From assembly GCA_907165135.1 (NCBI GenBank), contig OU015567.1:11909001-11973000 (forward strand): DNA of 64,000 bases, given 5' to 3'. The translations under genes were made by a program, and so were the position numbers. Under the pieces are notes generated by a model. The model worked only from the letters and a program-made list of their open reading frames with translations, did not search any database and was not told the origin of the DNA. Every line of letters begins with the position of its first letter. Within the stretch, counting starts at the first letter, position 1. This DNA is from Oikopleura dioica. Taxonomy: Eukaryota > Chordata > Appendicularia > Copelata > Oikopleuridae. This document shows, piece by piece, positions 37,901-48,813 of this stretch.

Positions 37901-40900
37901 TACCATCAGTAACGAGATTCCCTTTCCTTTGGAGCTTATAAATGGTGCACAAGCTCGGTGGCAAGTGAACGACGAGACAAGAAGTGCTCCAATGCCAATC
38001 CGAATGATGAACAGCGCATGCATTTTCGACGTGACATTCGCGGACCCAGATGTTAGCGTCGCCGACAATCCGATCGTCTACTCAACTAAAACTTCATTTT
38101 CTACTCGTCTACAACTGTCAGTAAAGCACGAATCAACAATCCATCACATGACAGCACAAGTAAAGATGATTCCCTACAAGCGATCATCTCTATACAAAGT
38201 TCACATCCGCTTCTGTCCGGTATTCTCTCTCACAAACTGGCTTCCTTATCCGATATCTTGTACGGTAAATTCTAAATTCCAAAAAGAAAAAAATGTTATC
38301 ATCGATTCTGGCCGGCTTATGCCATTCATGTCATGGAGCCAAGATTGCGCGATAGTGATAGAATTCGCTGTGCGAAACTCTGGAATCAAGTACACTTCAG
38401 AAAAATACGTCTTGCCGAGATCGATCGACAAACGAGAGACCTCTGTATTCAAGTTTAGCCGCTTAGATCCTTCAGGGACGACGAAAGAATGTTTGCTCAA
38501 GAAACAGATAACGATCGACGCTCATGAGCATAAAATGGAAGTTTTTGCGCCTTACTGGATAATCAACGCGACAGATTTGGATCTGGAACTTCGACCAGTA
38601 AATAATATCGGCAGAGATAGCGATGTTCTAAAGCAGCTTCATTGTGACCCGCTTATGATTCTCCCGACAAAGCATAACGAGATGAACATCTCTGTGTTGA
38701 AGTCTAACAAGTCTAATAAAACCCATATAAACACAATCGGTCACATGGGTACGGTTTTCTGTCCTCCTTCTAATCAGGACAGACAGAGTTATCTCCTTGG
38801 CATCAAAATCGAGCAGACCTCTTTCGCGCTCACTACCCTCGTCAAACTCACGCCCTTCTACTATCTTGTCAATCGAACAGATGAAGAATTGGAAGTGAGG
38901 GAGGTCTTTGAAGGCATGATTGAACTAGATCGCAAGTCTCAATGGATTCCGCTGGATCCTACGAGCAAAATTCCCTTCTGGCCTCTTGATTCTCGCTACT
39001 CAAAATTACTCGTTCGCAAAGCCAGGAGTCAGTTCATCTCTGAGAAGATATCTTACCACTCGCAAGACCAGGGTATTCTTCTCAACATGGGCGACGTAGA
39101 AGGCCTTTACTCAGAAGTGTCTCACAATGACAACGAATGTTTAATTACCTTCACTTCCTACTTCAAAGGTGCCGCTGCATTCGACATCATCAATCTAACC
39201 GGTTTCGCGATTCATTACAAGCAAGAAACTCCTTTGTCTAAATATGCCCATTTGTATCCTGCTCATCGCATACTTTACACCTGGAGATATCCAAGTGAAT
39301 CGAAGAGTCTTGAGCTACGGATCGATGGCAAAGAGGCAGCAAAATGCTCCATTCGAGAAACTGGTCAGGATGCAATGATAGTAAGAACGTTGCGCATTTC
39401 TGGCGCTCAAATCTTTGTCATCCCTGTATTCATTGGCACCCAAAGAACGGTTGTCATCACGCAAGATCAATTCCACAAAAATCGTCTGCTTCATGTTGAC
39501 AAGCAAGTAATCGAGAAAGAAAACCAAATTCAGCTTCGAGGTATTGGACTTTCTCTGGTCGATTCGATAAGACGAGAAGAAGTCGCTTTTATTTCGATAA
39601 AAGGCACAGGCGGTATTTGGTACCAGCAACGAGAGGGCTCGCGAAAGTGGAGAGAATGCTCTCCTGAGCTCACCTGGGAGCTTGAATCACGATGGCGCCA
39701 AAACTCGAAAACTCGGAGAAGCAATTCAAGATCGGACGGTTTTAGATGTGGAAACTACCAGGTAGATCTTGGACAACAAACGATGGTCTGCAATGGCAAA
39801 AACTGGACTCTCAATAGATCCGAACGGCAAGCCGTTGATATTCGATATTTAGAGACTGAGAGTTCTTCAAGTCTTGAACTATCGTTACAGGTACGTTCCC
39901 TTTAGAAAAAGCTTATCCTTATACTTTCTTTAGTCTGTCCAAATCGATAACACATCGCCAGCTCCGAAATGGCCAGTAGTCTTTGCTAGAGTCCCACCTA
40001 AACAAAGCGTTGCGGCAGTAGAAGTCGCCGATAATGTTGCTATGGTTTACGTAAGCATCGTCAAGGATAAATCACATGATTCCAACATCACAAAGTACAA
40101 GATGTTTCACGTTTTGCTCCAAGAATGTTTCCTACAGGTAACTTATAATTTCAAACTCTCGTATTTACTGCTTACCAAGGTGGAAGTCGACTTTGTCGCC
40201 AAAGTCCTCCAAGCTTTTGCAGAAAATTCCAAGCGCGGAAAGAAACGGAAAACGGAAAGTTTCCGTTTATTCATGGAAGACCTCGATTACGCTACGAATC
40301 CTGTTTCTGCAGAGAAGATCGTCGCTTCTTCTATTTCATTCTTCGAACACATGCATCTTTCTCCCATTCGAATGCATTTCCGATTCTCTCTCCAATACGG
40401 CGCTGAGGAAAACATCTTGGAAGATCTCAATTTGCTCCACAAACTGCAAAATCTTGGAGTCGGGCAAGTTGCAAAGGGAGATGTTTCCCTACAGCTGAGT
40501 TTCTTCCAGACTGAATATGAATACTTTTCCGATAACATTATCCGCGAACGCATCCTTGCTCACTATCGCTTTCAAATCATCCAGCAGCTCTACAAATTCC
40601 TTCTTGGCATTGAGCTTTTAGGAAATCCAGCCAAAGTCGCAGTTGACATGTTCTCAGGCGTCAAGGACTTCTTCTACGAGCCTTACCAAGGAATCACTCA
40701 ATCTGGAGAGGCATTTATCGAAGGTATCGGCTCAGGAACGTCAAAGCTGTTTTCTGGTGTCGTCGGCGGAGTTACTGGAGGCTTTAGTCGGCTTACTCAC
40801 AGCATTGGCTCTGTCTCAGCAGCCGTTACATTCGACAAAGAATATCAGAATAAAAGAACGGCCGATAATGTCAATAACGTCAAAGGTAAAAAGTACTTTT

Positions 40901-41591
40901 AGTTCAACGAAATCACAATTTAATCTTAGGCGTGAAAGAAGGCGTAGCAAGAGCTGGAGAAAAGTTTTTCGGAGGATTATTCGGTGGCATCGCCGGTGTT
41001 GTTGAGAAACCCATCTCTGGGGCTCGACAAGAAGGCGCTGCTGGCTTTTTCAAGGGCGTTGGTAAAGGTGTAACTGGCCTCGTCGCCAAGCCACTCACTG
41101 GAATTGTTGATGCAGCGTCTACCACCCTGGCCGGAGTCCATAGCCAGCTGGAGACCAAAGTCCAAGTCGACAGGATCCGATATCCACGAGTTGTCGATGA
41201 AGGAAGGCTTCAGCCTTATCGACGCAGATTAGCCTACGCCCAACACTGTCTACGCTCACTTCAAGATGAAGAAATTGCACTTGAAACTCCACTTGGCCTT
41301 GGTTACAGCGATAATGAACGAATAATTATTGTCGTTACGTCGAAATCGATTTGTGTGATTGACACAAGAACGACTACCGGACGATTGAAGGCTGAATTCA
41401 CCCAGGATGTCGCCAACGCTAATATTATCTACTCTGGAGATCGAGGACAAGCAATAATCCAGATTCGAGATCGTCAAGGGCAAATACGCATGATTAAAGT
41501 CAGGGCGCTTGCTGATCTTGAGCATTTAAAACGAGCCATTTCAAAGAACAAAGAGATTTCTGCCCGCCAAGAGTTCGACACGATGTTTTGA
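31976..41591 (+). CDS. VPS13: Bridge-like lipid-transfer protein VPS13 (A/C type)
   Basis: Large rod with a hydrophobic groove that moves phospholipids between membranes at contact sites (ER to mitochondria, endosomes or lipid droplets). Exons 31976-33007, 33049-39890, 39934-40137, 40180-40885, 40930-41591; about 3,148 residues, near human VPS13A length. It starts with the chorein_N signature (LESIVGSILNRFLGEYFENF, IPWKNLGGEP). A VAB/SHR-BD region is centred near 37.4-39.3 kb (INETGNDLILS, FAPYWIINATDLDLELRP). The C-terminal ATG2_C-like region and PH domain end with VAKPLTGIVDAASTTLAGV. One frame break lies at 33618-33660: the upstream frame stops at 33661 while the next frame opens there; no intron of suitable length fits, and one added base restores total phase. 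A is closer than D from the N-terminus. Confidence 0.93.
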
Positions 41592-42184
41592 GACAATCCT
41601 CCCGTCAAGTGCTAATATTAAAATCCCTCGTGAAAAGAGGACGTTCTGTTCAAAGGAGTTCAACCTACTAATGAGCTTACTGTACTACCTTCACTTTAAC
41701 TTTTTACCTATCACTGAAATACTCATGAAACATTACACTCATTCCATATTGAAAGAAAATTCACTGTTTATTCAATTATGCGACCATCTGTACAATAAAT
41801 CACGAATTTATTCAAGAGCACAATTTACAAGATATCGCGGTTGCTCTCCCCGGAATCTTTTTGAGGCCTTTTTATTCCCCTTGGTATCCTTCAGGGCAAT
41901 TCGTGTGTCGACGGGTTCTGTTGAGTGGATCGCAGAATTTCTTAGCAGGAGGATATTGATCATTGAGTCTGACCTTTTCCTAGAAAAAGATATAAACAGA
42001 CAATTAGCAGCAGACAAATACCTTCAGATCAAGACAAAATGGGGAGAGAAGAGTTTTTAGGTATGGATTCACAAATCCAAGAGCGCAATAGTTGAATGGG
42101 AACCAAGCATCAGGAACATCAAGAGGGTACTGCATATACACATGCTAAAATTTTATCATCAGCTAAGCTTCAACTAAAAAAAAA
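41592..42184. other. Intergenic region between convergent genes
   Basis: Holds the 3' ends of VPS13 and of the minus-strand oxygenase-like gene. No gene seen. Confidence 0.4.
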
Positions 42185-43602
42185 TCAAACCTGTAATAGC
42201 TTGGCGAAGCTCTTTGGCCCCATAGTTTTTATTCCTTCGTTCTCCCCAAGTTTTCCTCTTTTTCGCAGATCAACTTCAAGCTTTTCAAAGAGCTCTTCAT
42301 GAGGGATGAATTCTTTATCTTCGATGTGCTTATCGAATTTTATTTTCTCGTCCTCAGAGCGGAAGCAAAGTGATCTCCAGACAAATGTTATTCTAAAGCA
42401 ATCATAATTATATCATTATCCAAATTTGAAGCGTACCTAAACTCCTCTGTTTTGAAAGTGTCCACAAGATCGTCATTTGCTAACAGGTACCAAGTGTCGT
42501 TTCCCTGATACTCGATTCTGTTGAAGTGGCCCTTAATCATATGGGCGGAGTGATAACCAGGTCCAGTTCGTTCAACTCCGTGGATCATTCGACCACCGTC
42601 CATCATAATTGCTTGTCCTCGTTTAGGAGGCAGACTCTTCGAGGGAGCTCCAGGTCCATTTGGGTAGAAAACGTATCTTCAAATAAGTAATCAATCAATT
42701 CTATTCTACTTGCTCTAACCGGCCGCCGTTGGTATAATACGGGTTTTCTTTGGTTCCATGAAGATATGCAACACCCTGCGCCTGTGGAATCATGATGTCA
42801 TCATAAAGCTCTGCCTCCTTGAGAACATGGAGGAACCAATCTGGGACGGTCATTTGGTTGATGCCCCAGAACCACTGATTATCCTGATGAAGCGCAAGGT
42901 CAAATCCTGGAGGAAGCATGACGATGTTGACTTGAGTTGGTCGAAAATACACTTCTCCGTCATGCGGTTTTCCCTGAATTTAGTTCGTACTTAATCAAAT
43001 AGAATGAAAACAAACCTGAGCGGCCCAACCGTCTCTGCAAATATTTCCGATCTTTTGCTTGTATTCCTCTGTTTCAAAGAGAGCCTTGATCTTTGGCTCG
43101 TTGACCTTGTCCATGTAGTAGTTGATAAAAGAGAAGACACGAGTTGTTAGTTGTTTGACGGTTTCTTTTGATCCGTGCCACCCGCCTGTGAGAAGAAGAT
43201 GTCTGAAGATGTCGTTTCTGCCAGTGAAATGACAAGTTTTGCCATCGCCAGTAGTGAATGAGAGCTCCTCACATGTTCCATCAGGGAGAATGGGTTCTTC
43301 TTCGCCGATTGTCATCACGCCACGGGCTGCAGCTTCGATTGCAGTTGTAAAACGGCGTTCATTGAGGATGAATTCTCGCAATTCTTAGAATAAGGAACTA
43401 AAGAGATGAAATAAGAGTGCTGAATATTACCTTGGATCATATCTTCACTAAGAAAATCATCAATAATCTCATACGGAATCGGTTTATCATAAACTCTCGT
43501 GTTCCCATAAAAAAGAGGAGGCAGCACTCTGAGAGCAACAGCGATAAAAATTGGAATGTAAAAAAGCTTGAGAAGCCATGAAGAACTCGATTTCTCGCCC
43601 AT
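42185..43602 (-). CDS. Membrane-anchored 2OG-Fe(II) oxygenase-like protein
   Basis: Exons 43602-43431, 43383-43016, 42973-42720, 42676-42437, 42392-42185; 413 residues, phases consistent. An N-terminal signal anchor (LFYIPIFIAVALRVLPPLFY) is followed by a lumenal or extracellular domain. A candidate iron triad is HQD (in ALHQDNQWFWG) and the later His in GGRMIHGVERTG, with the nearby Arg as a possible 2-oxoglutarate contact. The spacing and the flanking beta-like segments (VNIVMLPPGFDLALHQD, GQAIMMDGGRM) suit a double-stranded beta-helix oxygenase. The assignment rests on motif shape only; substrate and named family are unknown. Confidence 0.7.
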
Positions 43603-43988
43603 TTTGCCGGTATGCAAGGCTTCCTTTGCTGAACGATTAGTTCTTCGGTCATATTTGCGGATTATGTTTGTTGTTTGGCTTTTTTGGAGGCCATTGGTCG
43701 GAATTTGTTCAAGGCCGTTTTTTGTTCAAGGACAGGGGTCGGATTATTTAATTTTCAAATTTTATATACACCTGTCTCCGAGACAAGAATACTCAATAAA
43801 AAGATCCTTGTAGTCTCTCTAGAGTCCCAAGAATATCATCAGTAAAAGAAGAGAATCATCCCCTTTCTTTGGAGTAAGAAATAATTTGCGAACGAAATCC
43901 GACGTGAGTCACTTGCTTTTCCCTTTCATGAAGTGATAAATCCGAGCTAGAAATGCTGTTTGCGGCTGAATTTTTCATTTCAGAGAAA
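43603..43988. promoter_or_regulatory. Bidirectional promoter region
   Basis: Only 386 bases separate the start codons of two divergent genes. A TTTCAG acceptor at 43983 suggests that the plus-strand transcript is trans-spliced six bases before its ATG. Confidence 0.45.
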
Positions 43989-45302
43989 ATGGATACAACT
44001 GAAGAGGTGAAAATAGAGCTGACTGACGACAACAGCGACGAGATCGACGATTTTCATCGAGAGATACGGACAGAGGTGATGGCGGAAGCGAAAAGAAATT
44101 TTGATATGCTTCTTGAATGTCGACCAACTGTTGATCGTAACACTGCCTACAAAATGTTCCAGGACTATAAGGTATGATAGGTTTTTTTTAATAAAACCAA
44201 ATCATCAATTTTTCAAGATCGATTTGGCTGAGAAGAAACGATACTACTTCCACGAACAATTCGAGAGCCTGATAAAACTCACCAAGGAGTACATAAAAAA
44301 TAATACTGAAGAAATTCACGTGGCTTCAATCAAACGGCCAGAGACGATTGCAACAAAAGGTTCCTAGCCGAACCTTTTAAATATCAGTTCTACTTGTATG
44401 TCTTTTAGCTTCCACTTCAAGAAGTATCTGCCCATTTCCGCACGACTCAAGCGTTGAAAACATAGAAAATATCTTGCAAATCACATTATATGCACCCGAA
44501 GTGCGCCTCGAATTCCCTTACGATCAGCCTCACATCGAAAGCTCGGTAGAATGGTCGCTTCATTGGGATCCCTGGGTTGCGAAGGTCAAGACCAAGGACG
44601 AAGCAGAAAGTATTTTCAACGAATTTTCTGAGCGAGAGGAAGATCACGAGACGTTCACAACTCGAAATCTCATACATTCTTGTTTTCAAGCAACGAAGAA
44701 ATTGCAACCTGCAAAAATAAAACCTCTCAATAGAAAATTGGCTGACAGTTATCGATCTTCTTCGCTTCAGAAAAAGATCTGTACTCGTTTTGTAAAAAGG
44801 TAAATCCCCTTTCTTTTCGTTTTTTTGACAATTTTTTAGTTCCAACAAGGAACCAATGCCTAAAGTTCCCTTGAAAATCATCAATAGAAACACAGAAAAA
44901 GGAATCTTCGCACGAAACAACGCCAAAGAGAAGGAGATAGATGATAGAATCAGAAAAGCAGTCAGACATCATGAAGTCTTCAATAAGTCTATTATTCCTG
45001 CCGGCAAAATTGCGGAGATGAAAGCATATTCTAAGAAATTCGCCCAAACGAATGAAAACGAAGTCATCAATAAAGCCATCACACTGTCCGACGTTTTCAC
45101 TAAACCTCCTATTCCACCCCCAAAGAGTGAGAAGACAAATGGTTGTGCGCCGAAACAAGCAGAGAAAAATGACAAGGTCAAGAATCAGGAGGCGCTCATC
45201 AAACCTGATGCTCCAACGACAAACGAAAAAATTAAGGAAATTGAGAATACGTTGAAAGAAAAGATGAAAGCTTTTGCTACAAAACTTGCCGAAAAGAAAT
45301 AA
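43989..45302 (+). CDS. Unknown charged protein (392 aa)
   Basis: Exons 43989-44171, 44218-44359, 44409-44799, 44840-45302, all GT-AG with consistent phases. The N-terminal half is acidic (EEVKIELTDDNSDEIDDFHR). The middle has a folded-looking segment (LQITLYAPEVRLEFPYDQPH). The C-terminal half is Lys/Glu-rich and probably helical, with a Pro-rich insert (KPPIPPPKSEK). No signal peptide, membrane segment or known domain is evident. I do not recognise it. Confidence 0.75.
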
Positions 45303-45392
45303 TTAAAGCACTGACTCATTTCAAATAAGTTACACAGTTGTACTTGCCAATCATACCTTATTCTTTATCACTGAAAATACACTTATCAACAT

Positions 45393-46814
45393 TTATTCCG
45401 CGTTGTCTAACATTTCACAGTAAATATCCCGCATTTCTGCCTCAATATCGAAATCTGTGCCAACCCAGTTGTGGATGATCTTCCGTAAAATTTCGTTTTC
45501 GAGTTCTTTTGGTACTTCAAGTTTCGCCTAAAATATGGGTTTTCCAGCTATCTCTCAAGAAGATCAAACCTGACTGCCCCGAAGAATAAGGCGTATTCGA
45601 ACTGTAGCTCTGACCGTTTTGATCGCTTTCTTCCATCTTCTTCTTGCTTGAACCTTTCTCAGTTTCTGTCTAACTCCCACTAGAAGTTTGACTTTAGTAT
45701 GCTGTGATGATTTGCGCGCTTGAAAATTTGACATTTTTGAGATGACTCTATCGATCGTTTCCATGAGTTCATGCTTCGTAACATCGTCTTTCTTATCTCC
45801 ACTTTCGCCCTAAATACTCTTTGATGACTTCAATCGAAGCAATAATGCATACAGTTATCCAAGGATGAGCTAGAGCATCAGAAGCGGACATTCGTTGATC
45901 GGGATGCTTGACCAACAGCTCTTTTATAAAATTCTTTCCTTCATCAGTTATGTCATCGAAAGGATTCTCATCCCCAAGTTCAAACGTCCAGTCCATCTTT
46001 GTTACTTTTTGGACAAATTCTAGGTCGGTTTCGAACTCAAACGCCATGTATCCAGATAGCATTTCGTAGCTGCAATAAAGTTAATATTAAGAAAACACAT
46101 TTCGAATCTTACGTCAGGCATCCAACAGCCCACATGTCCGTCCGGTCTGAAATTCTATCAAAATTAAGCTGCTCGGGCGCCATGTAACCGCGCGTTCCAT
46201 TCATGCAGCAGAAATTCTCATCGGGCGCGATTTTCCGCGCCAGTCCAAAATCAATGATTTTGATTTCTTTGTAAACGCCGTCTTTTCCCGAGACGACCAG
46301 ATTTTCGGGCTTGAGATCCATGTGCACGATTGAATTGTTGTTCAAATACTCGAGCCCGAGACAGACTTGTCGGATGAAGCTACTATTCGTTTGGTTTTTA
46401 AAAAATCAAAGTCATTTTTAAGTTTCGAGTTCGGAACCAAAGCTTATGGCAATTTCAGTAATATTGACGAAGACTTCTTCATCGCACATGATGTCGAACA
46501 GTTCCCGACCCTGTATGTATTCCATCACCATGTAGAGTCGTTTGGGAACTCCTGACGTAAAGTGCTGATACAGACGGACGATGTTTTTATGGTCAAGTCC
46601 CATCATTAGTTTGGACTCATCTTCCGCGGCTTGAGTGGAATTAGCAATTATTTTGGCCTACTCGTTAAAGTTTCATACCTTTTAGAGCAGTTCTAGAGCG
46701 AGTCAAAGTCTCCTTGATCGCAACCTGTTGATCCCCTTTTTCTGCCAGTAAAACTCTTCCAAAAGCCCCTTGTCCGAGTTCTCTCAAAATCTGATATTCT
46801 CCGATAAACTTCAT
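45393..46814 (-). CDS. CAMK-family Ser/Thr kinase with calmodulin-binding tail (MLCK/DAPK-like)
   Basis: Exons 46814-46679, 46629-46443, 46379-46113, 46069-45853, 45809-45570, 45527-45393; 393 residues. All kinase landmarks are present: Gly loop LGQGAFGRV, catalytic Lys in VAIKE, HMDLKPEN (the HxD-LKPEN form shared with MLCK and DAPK), DFG in IIDFGLA, MAPEQ, and the HPW motif. After the catalytic domain the basic, Trp-containing helix ARRRWKKAIKTVRA closely resembles the calmodulin-binding segment of smooth-muscle MLCK, so Ca2+/calmodulin activation is likely. The second intron cannot be given a GT donor: exons overlap by AGCTT, and a CT-AG or similar join at 46442-46380 is needed for the conserved helix ISFIRQV. 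Confidence 0.88.
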
Positions 46815-47538
46815 TTCTTCCTTGTTCTCTCTGAAATCTCTTGTTCTTTTTTTTTGTTATTTATCCTCCGGCAAATAGGAAAAAAATATATCCGGAATTC
46901 GACACGAGGCAAATAAAAGATTTTGCACTTATTTTACGAGACCTCGTTTCATTGAGCAAATTTGAACTAAGATTCCAATAGCAAAAGGAAATTCCTCGAT
47001 CTACTGAATTACGGGTAAGAAATTAAATGCCTACCCTCGAGGTCAAATATTTGACAGTCTTTATTTTTTGAAATCCAGCAAAAAATCAATTTCAAAATTG
47101 GTACAGTTACGTTTACCTCATTTTTATCTTAAAAAAAGATAGTTTCCTTCCAGGGGAATTCGTCTTGCCCCCTGGCGCGTTTATATAGAATTTTTATGAA
47201 TCATTATATAAAAAATCATTTGCTAATTTAATTTATCGCGCGCTTATCTTACCCCATTTTTAATATTTCTCTGTTGCGTATCAAATGAATGTCGAAGAAA
47301 AAACGGAATGGCAAAGCAATAAAGTTCGTCAAATTTCTGACAGAGGAGGAGGTTCAAGAAAAACAAACCTGCAATTTCGCGATTTTATGTTTTACCGTTG
47401 TCTAGAAGTGCAGAAAATAAAAACTTCAGTTTTTAGATAAATTGTTATCTCTATAGACTTGATGGATGGGTGCTAATCACCTCAGTGCACTGAGAATAAT
47501 TTAGACTTTTTGACGAGACAAGTTTATATTCGAAGAAA
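46815..47538. other. Intergenic region
   Basis: AT-rich. An ATTTCAG acceptor (46831-46832, minus strand) lies 17 bases upstream of the kinase ATG. No gene seen. Confidence 0.35.
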
Positions 47539-47579
47539 TTTATTATCCGTTTTTATACAAAGCGAGAAAAGCTAATTAT

Positions 47580-47930
47580 TTATAGTTCAGCCAGAAGAAT
47601 CGTATTTCTCATGATCTCTTGTCGTCGCAATTTTCTTCGTCGTGACGCTATTCTAGCTCGTCGAATGGTTTCGTGGTAGCTCATGTCGAAATCGACGGTG
47701 ACATCAAGAGTAACTTGCTCCGTCGTCATCGAGAAGTCGGACGAGCTTTTTCGCCTTCTGAAGGAAGATTGGACTCGTCGTCGAACTTGTGGCGTGGAGA
47801 ATTTCTTCTTCAGGGAGAGTTTTCGGGAGAGCTGAGGGGTGAAGAAGTTGCGGGAGAGTTTTTCGGTCTGGATGCTGAAGGTTCTGCCGGAGGTTCGAAA
47901 AAGAGCGAGGAGTTTTGTCAACTTTGGCAT
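47580..47930 (-). CDS. Single-exon basic protein of unknown function (116 aa)
   Basis: An intronless ORF with ATG at 47930 and TAA at 47580, flanked by a TATA box 65 bases upstream and AATAAA at 47539-47544 on the minus strand. The protein is Arg/Lys/Ser-rich (QVRRRVQSSFRRRKSSS and RRARIASRRRKLRRQ) with a short acidic strand-like middle (TLDVTVDFDMS). The repeated RRxS-type sequences are possible kinase sites. I recognise no family. The flanking signals raise the chance that it is a real gene. Confidence 0.5.
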   Translation of the reverse strand: MPKLTKLLALFRTSGRTFSIQTEKLSRNFFTPQLSRKLSLKKKFSTPQVRRRVQSSFRRRKSSSDFSMTTEQVTLDVTVDFDMSYHETIRRARIASRRRKLRRQEIMRNTILLAEL

Positions 47931-47994
47931 CTTTTCCTTTGTTGTTTTTTATAATTGCAATTTTTGTTTCTGTTTCCCAAAAGCTCTTGGTTCT

Positions 47995-48002
47995 TATTTA
48001 TA
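47995..48002 (-). promoter_or_regulatory. TATA box of the 116-aa gene
   Basis: TATAAATA on the minus strand, 65-72 bases before the ATG. Confidence 0.5.
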
Positions 48003-48369
48003 TGAGTGTCAGCAGGTGACCTGAAACAACGCTACTGACCTCCAGCGACGGCGAGATTAGAGAAGCAACTGCGTGTGCGCCAGTCGCAGCGTGCGACCAG
48101 GTGAAACTCCTTCTTTTGCGATTGCGATCTTTAATGAGCCTGATTGCTTTGAGTACGGCTGGAGACTTCTCTTTCCCGACAAAGGCCGATAGAGTCAATT
48201 TGATATGGAAAAAAAAAGATGTTTCTTAGATGGCAAACTTTGAGAAGGCTTTTAGGTCAGAAGCTTTAGATTTGCTCAGAGCAGACTGTATTGCTTTATT
48301 TTTGTTGTTTTCCTTCTTGTTTTCATAATTTATTATCAAATGATGTGAATTCTAAGAAGTCTATTTCCG
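48003..48369. other. Intergenic region
   Basis: A minus-strand open frame at 48198-47998 has no proper start codon and no recognisable product, so I leave it unannotated. Confidence 0.3.
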
Positions 48370-48602
48370 TCAAGGATTTCTATAAGCATTGTTCGACACA
48401 CCAGACATTTGGCTTACAATTGGCGTGAAGCACGGTAATCCACCAATTCTTCCTACTTTGAGCTATTTTGAAATATTTATATGCCATTAATTCACTATCA
48501 TTCTTGTACCTGCGTGTAATAAGCAGCAATGAGACCAACAAAAGTGCCGATGAAAAAAATTACGATGGCGGAAACACCGTAGCTAGTCAGTTCCTCTGAC
48601 AT
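48370..48602 (-). CDS. 61-residue single-pass membrane protein
   Basis: Two 93-base exons, 48602-48510 and 48462-48370, with a clean GT-AG intron (CGCAG|GTACAAG ... AAATAG|CTC) in phase 0. The short acidic N-terminus (MSEELTSYG) is followed by one hydrophobic helix (VSAIVIFFIGTFVGLIAAYY) and a polar C-terminal tail with GGLPCFTP and ending NAYRNP. It is probably a small integral membrane protein; the family is unknown. It is too short for usual ORF cut-offs. Confidence 0.65.
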
Positions 48603-48813
48603 ATTTTGCTGATCCTCTTTTCCGATTTTTTCGAATTTGCGATTGCCTTGAATTAGCGTATTTACGTTTCACACGCCTGCTTCAAGAATCAAACAAATTA
48701 AAGAGTTTTGCTCTAAAATGTTTTATTTACAAAAATGGAAGTTGGAATGCAAGCGCCTTTTCTGGCAAGTTTGGCAGTTAGAATAAGTTAAAGTTGGTCT
48801 TCAGTTGGAGATT

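Noticed and set aside
33049-39890. VPS13 could be two adjacent genes because of the stop at 33661
   Set aside because: The total phase works with one added base, and the N- and C-terminal VPS13 signatures lie in one continuous gene of normal length.
47998-48198. 66-codon minus-strand frame upstream of the 116-aa gene
   Set aside because: No proper start codon, and it overlaps the TATA box that better explains the region.
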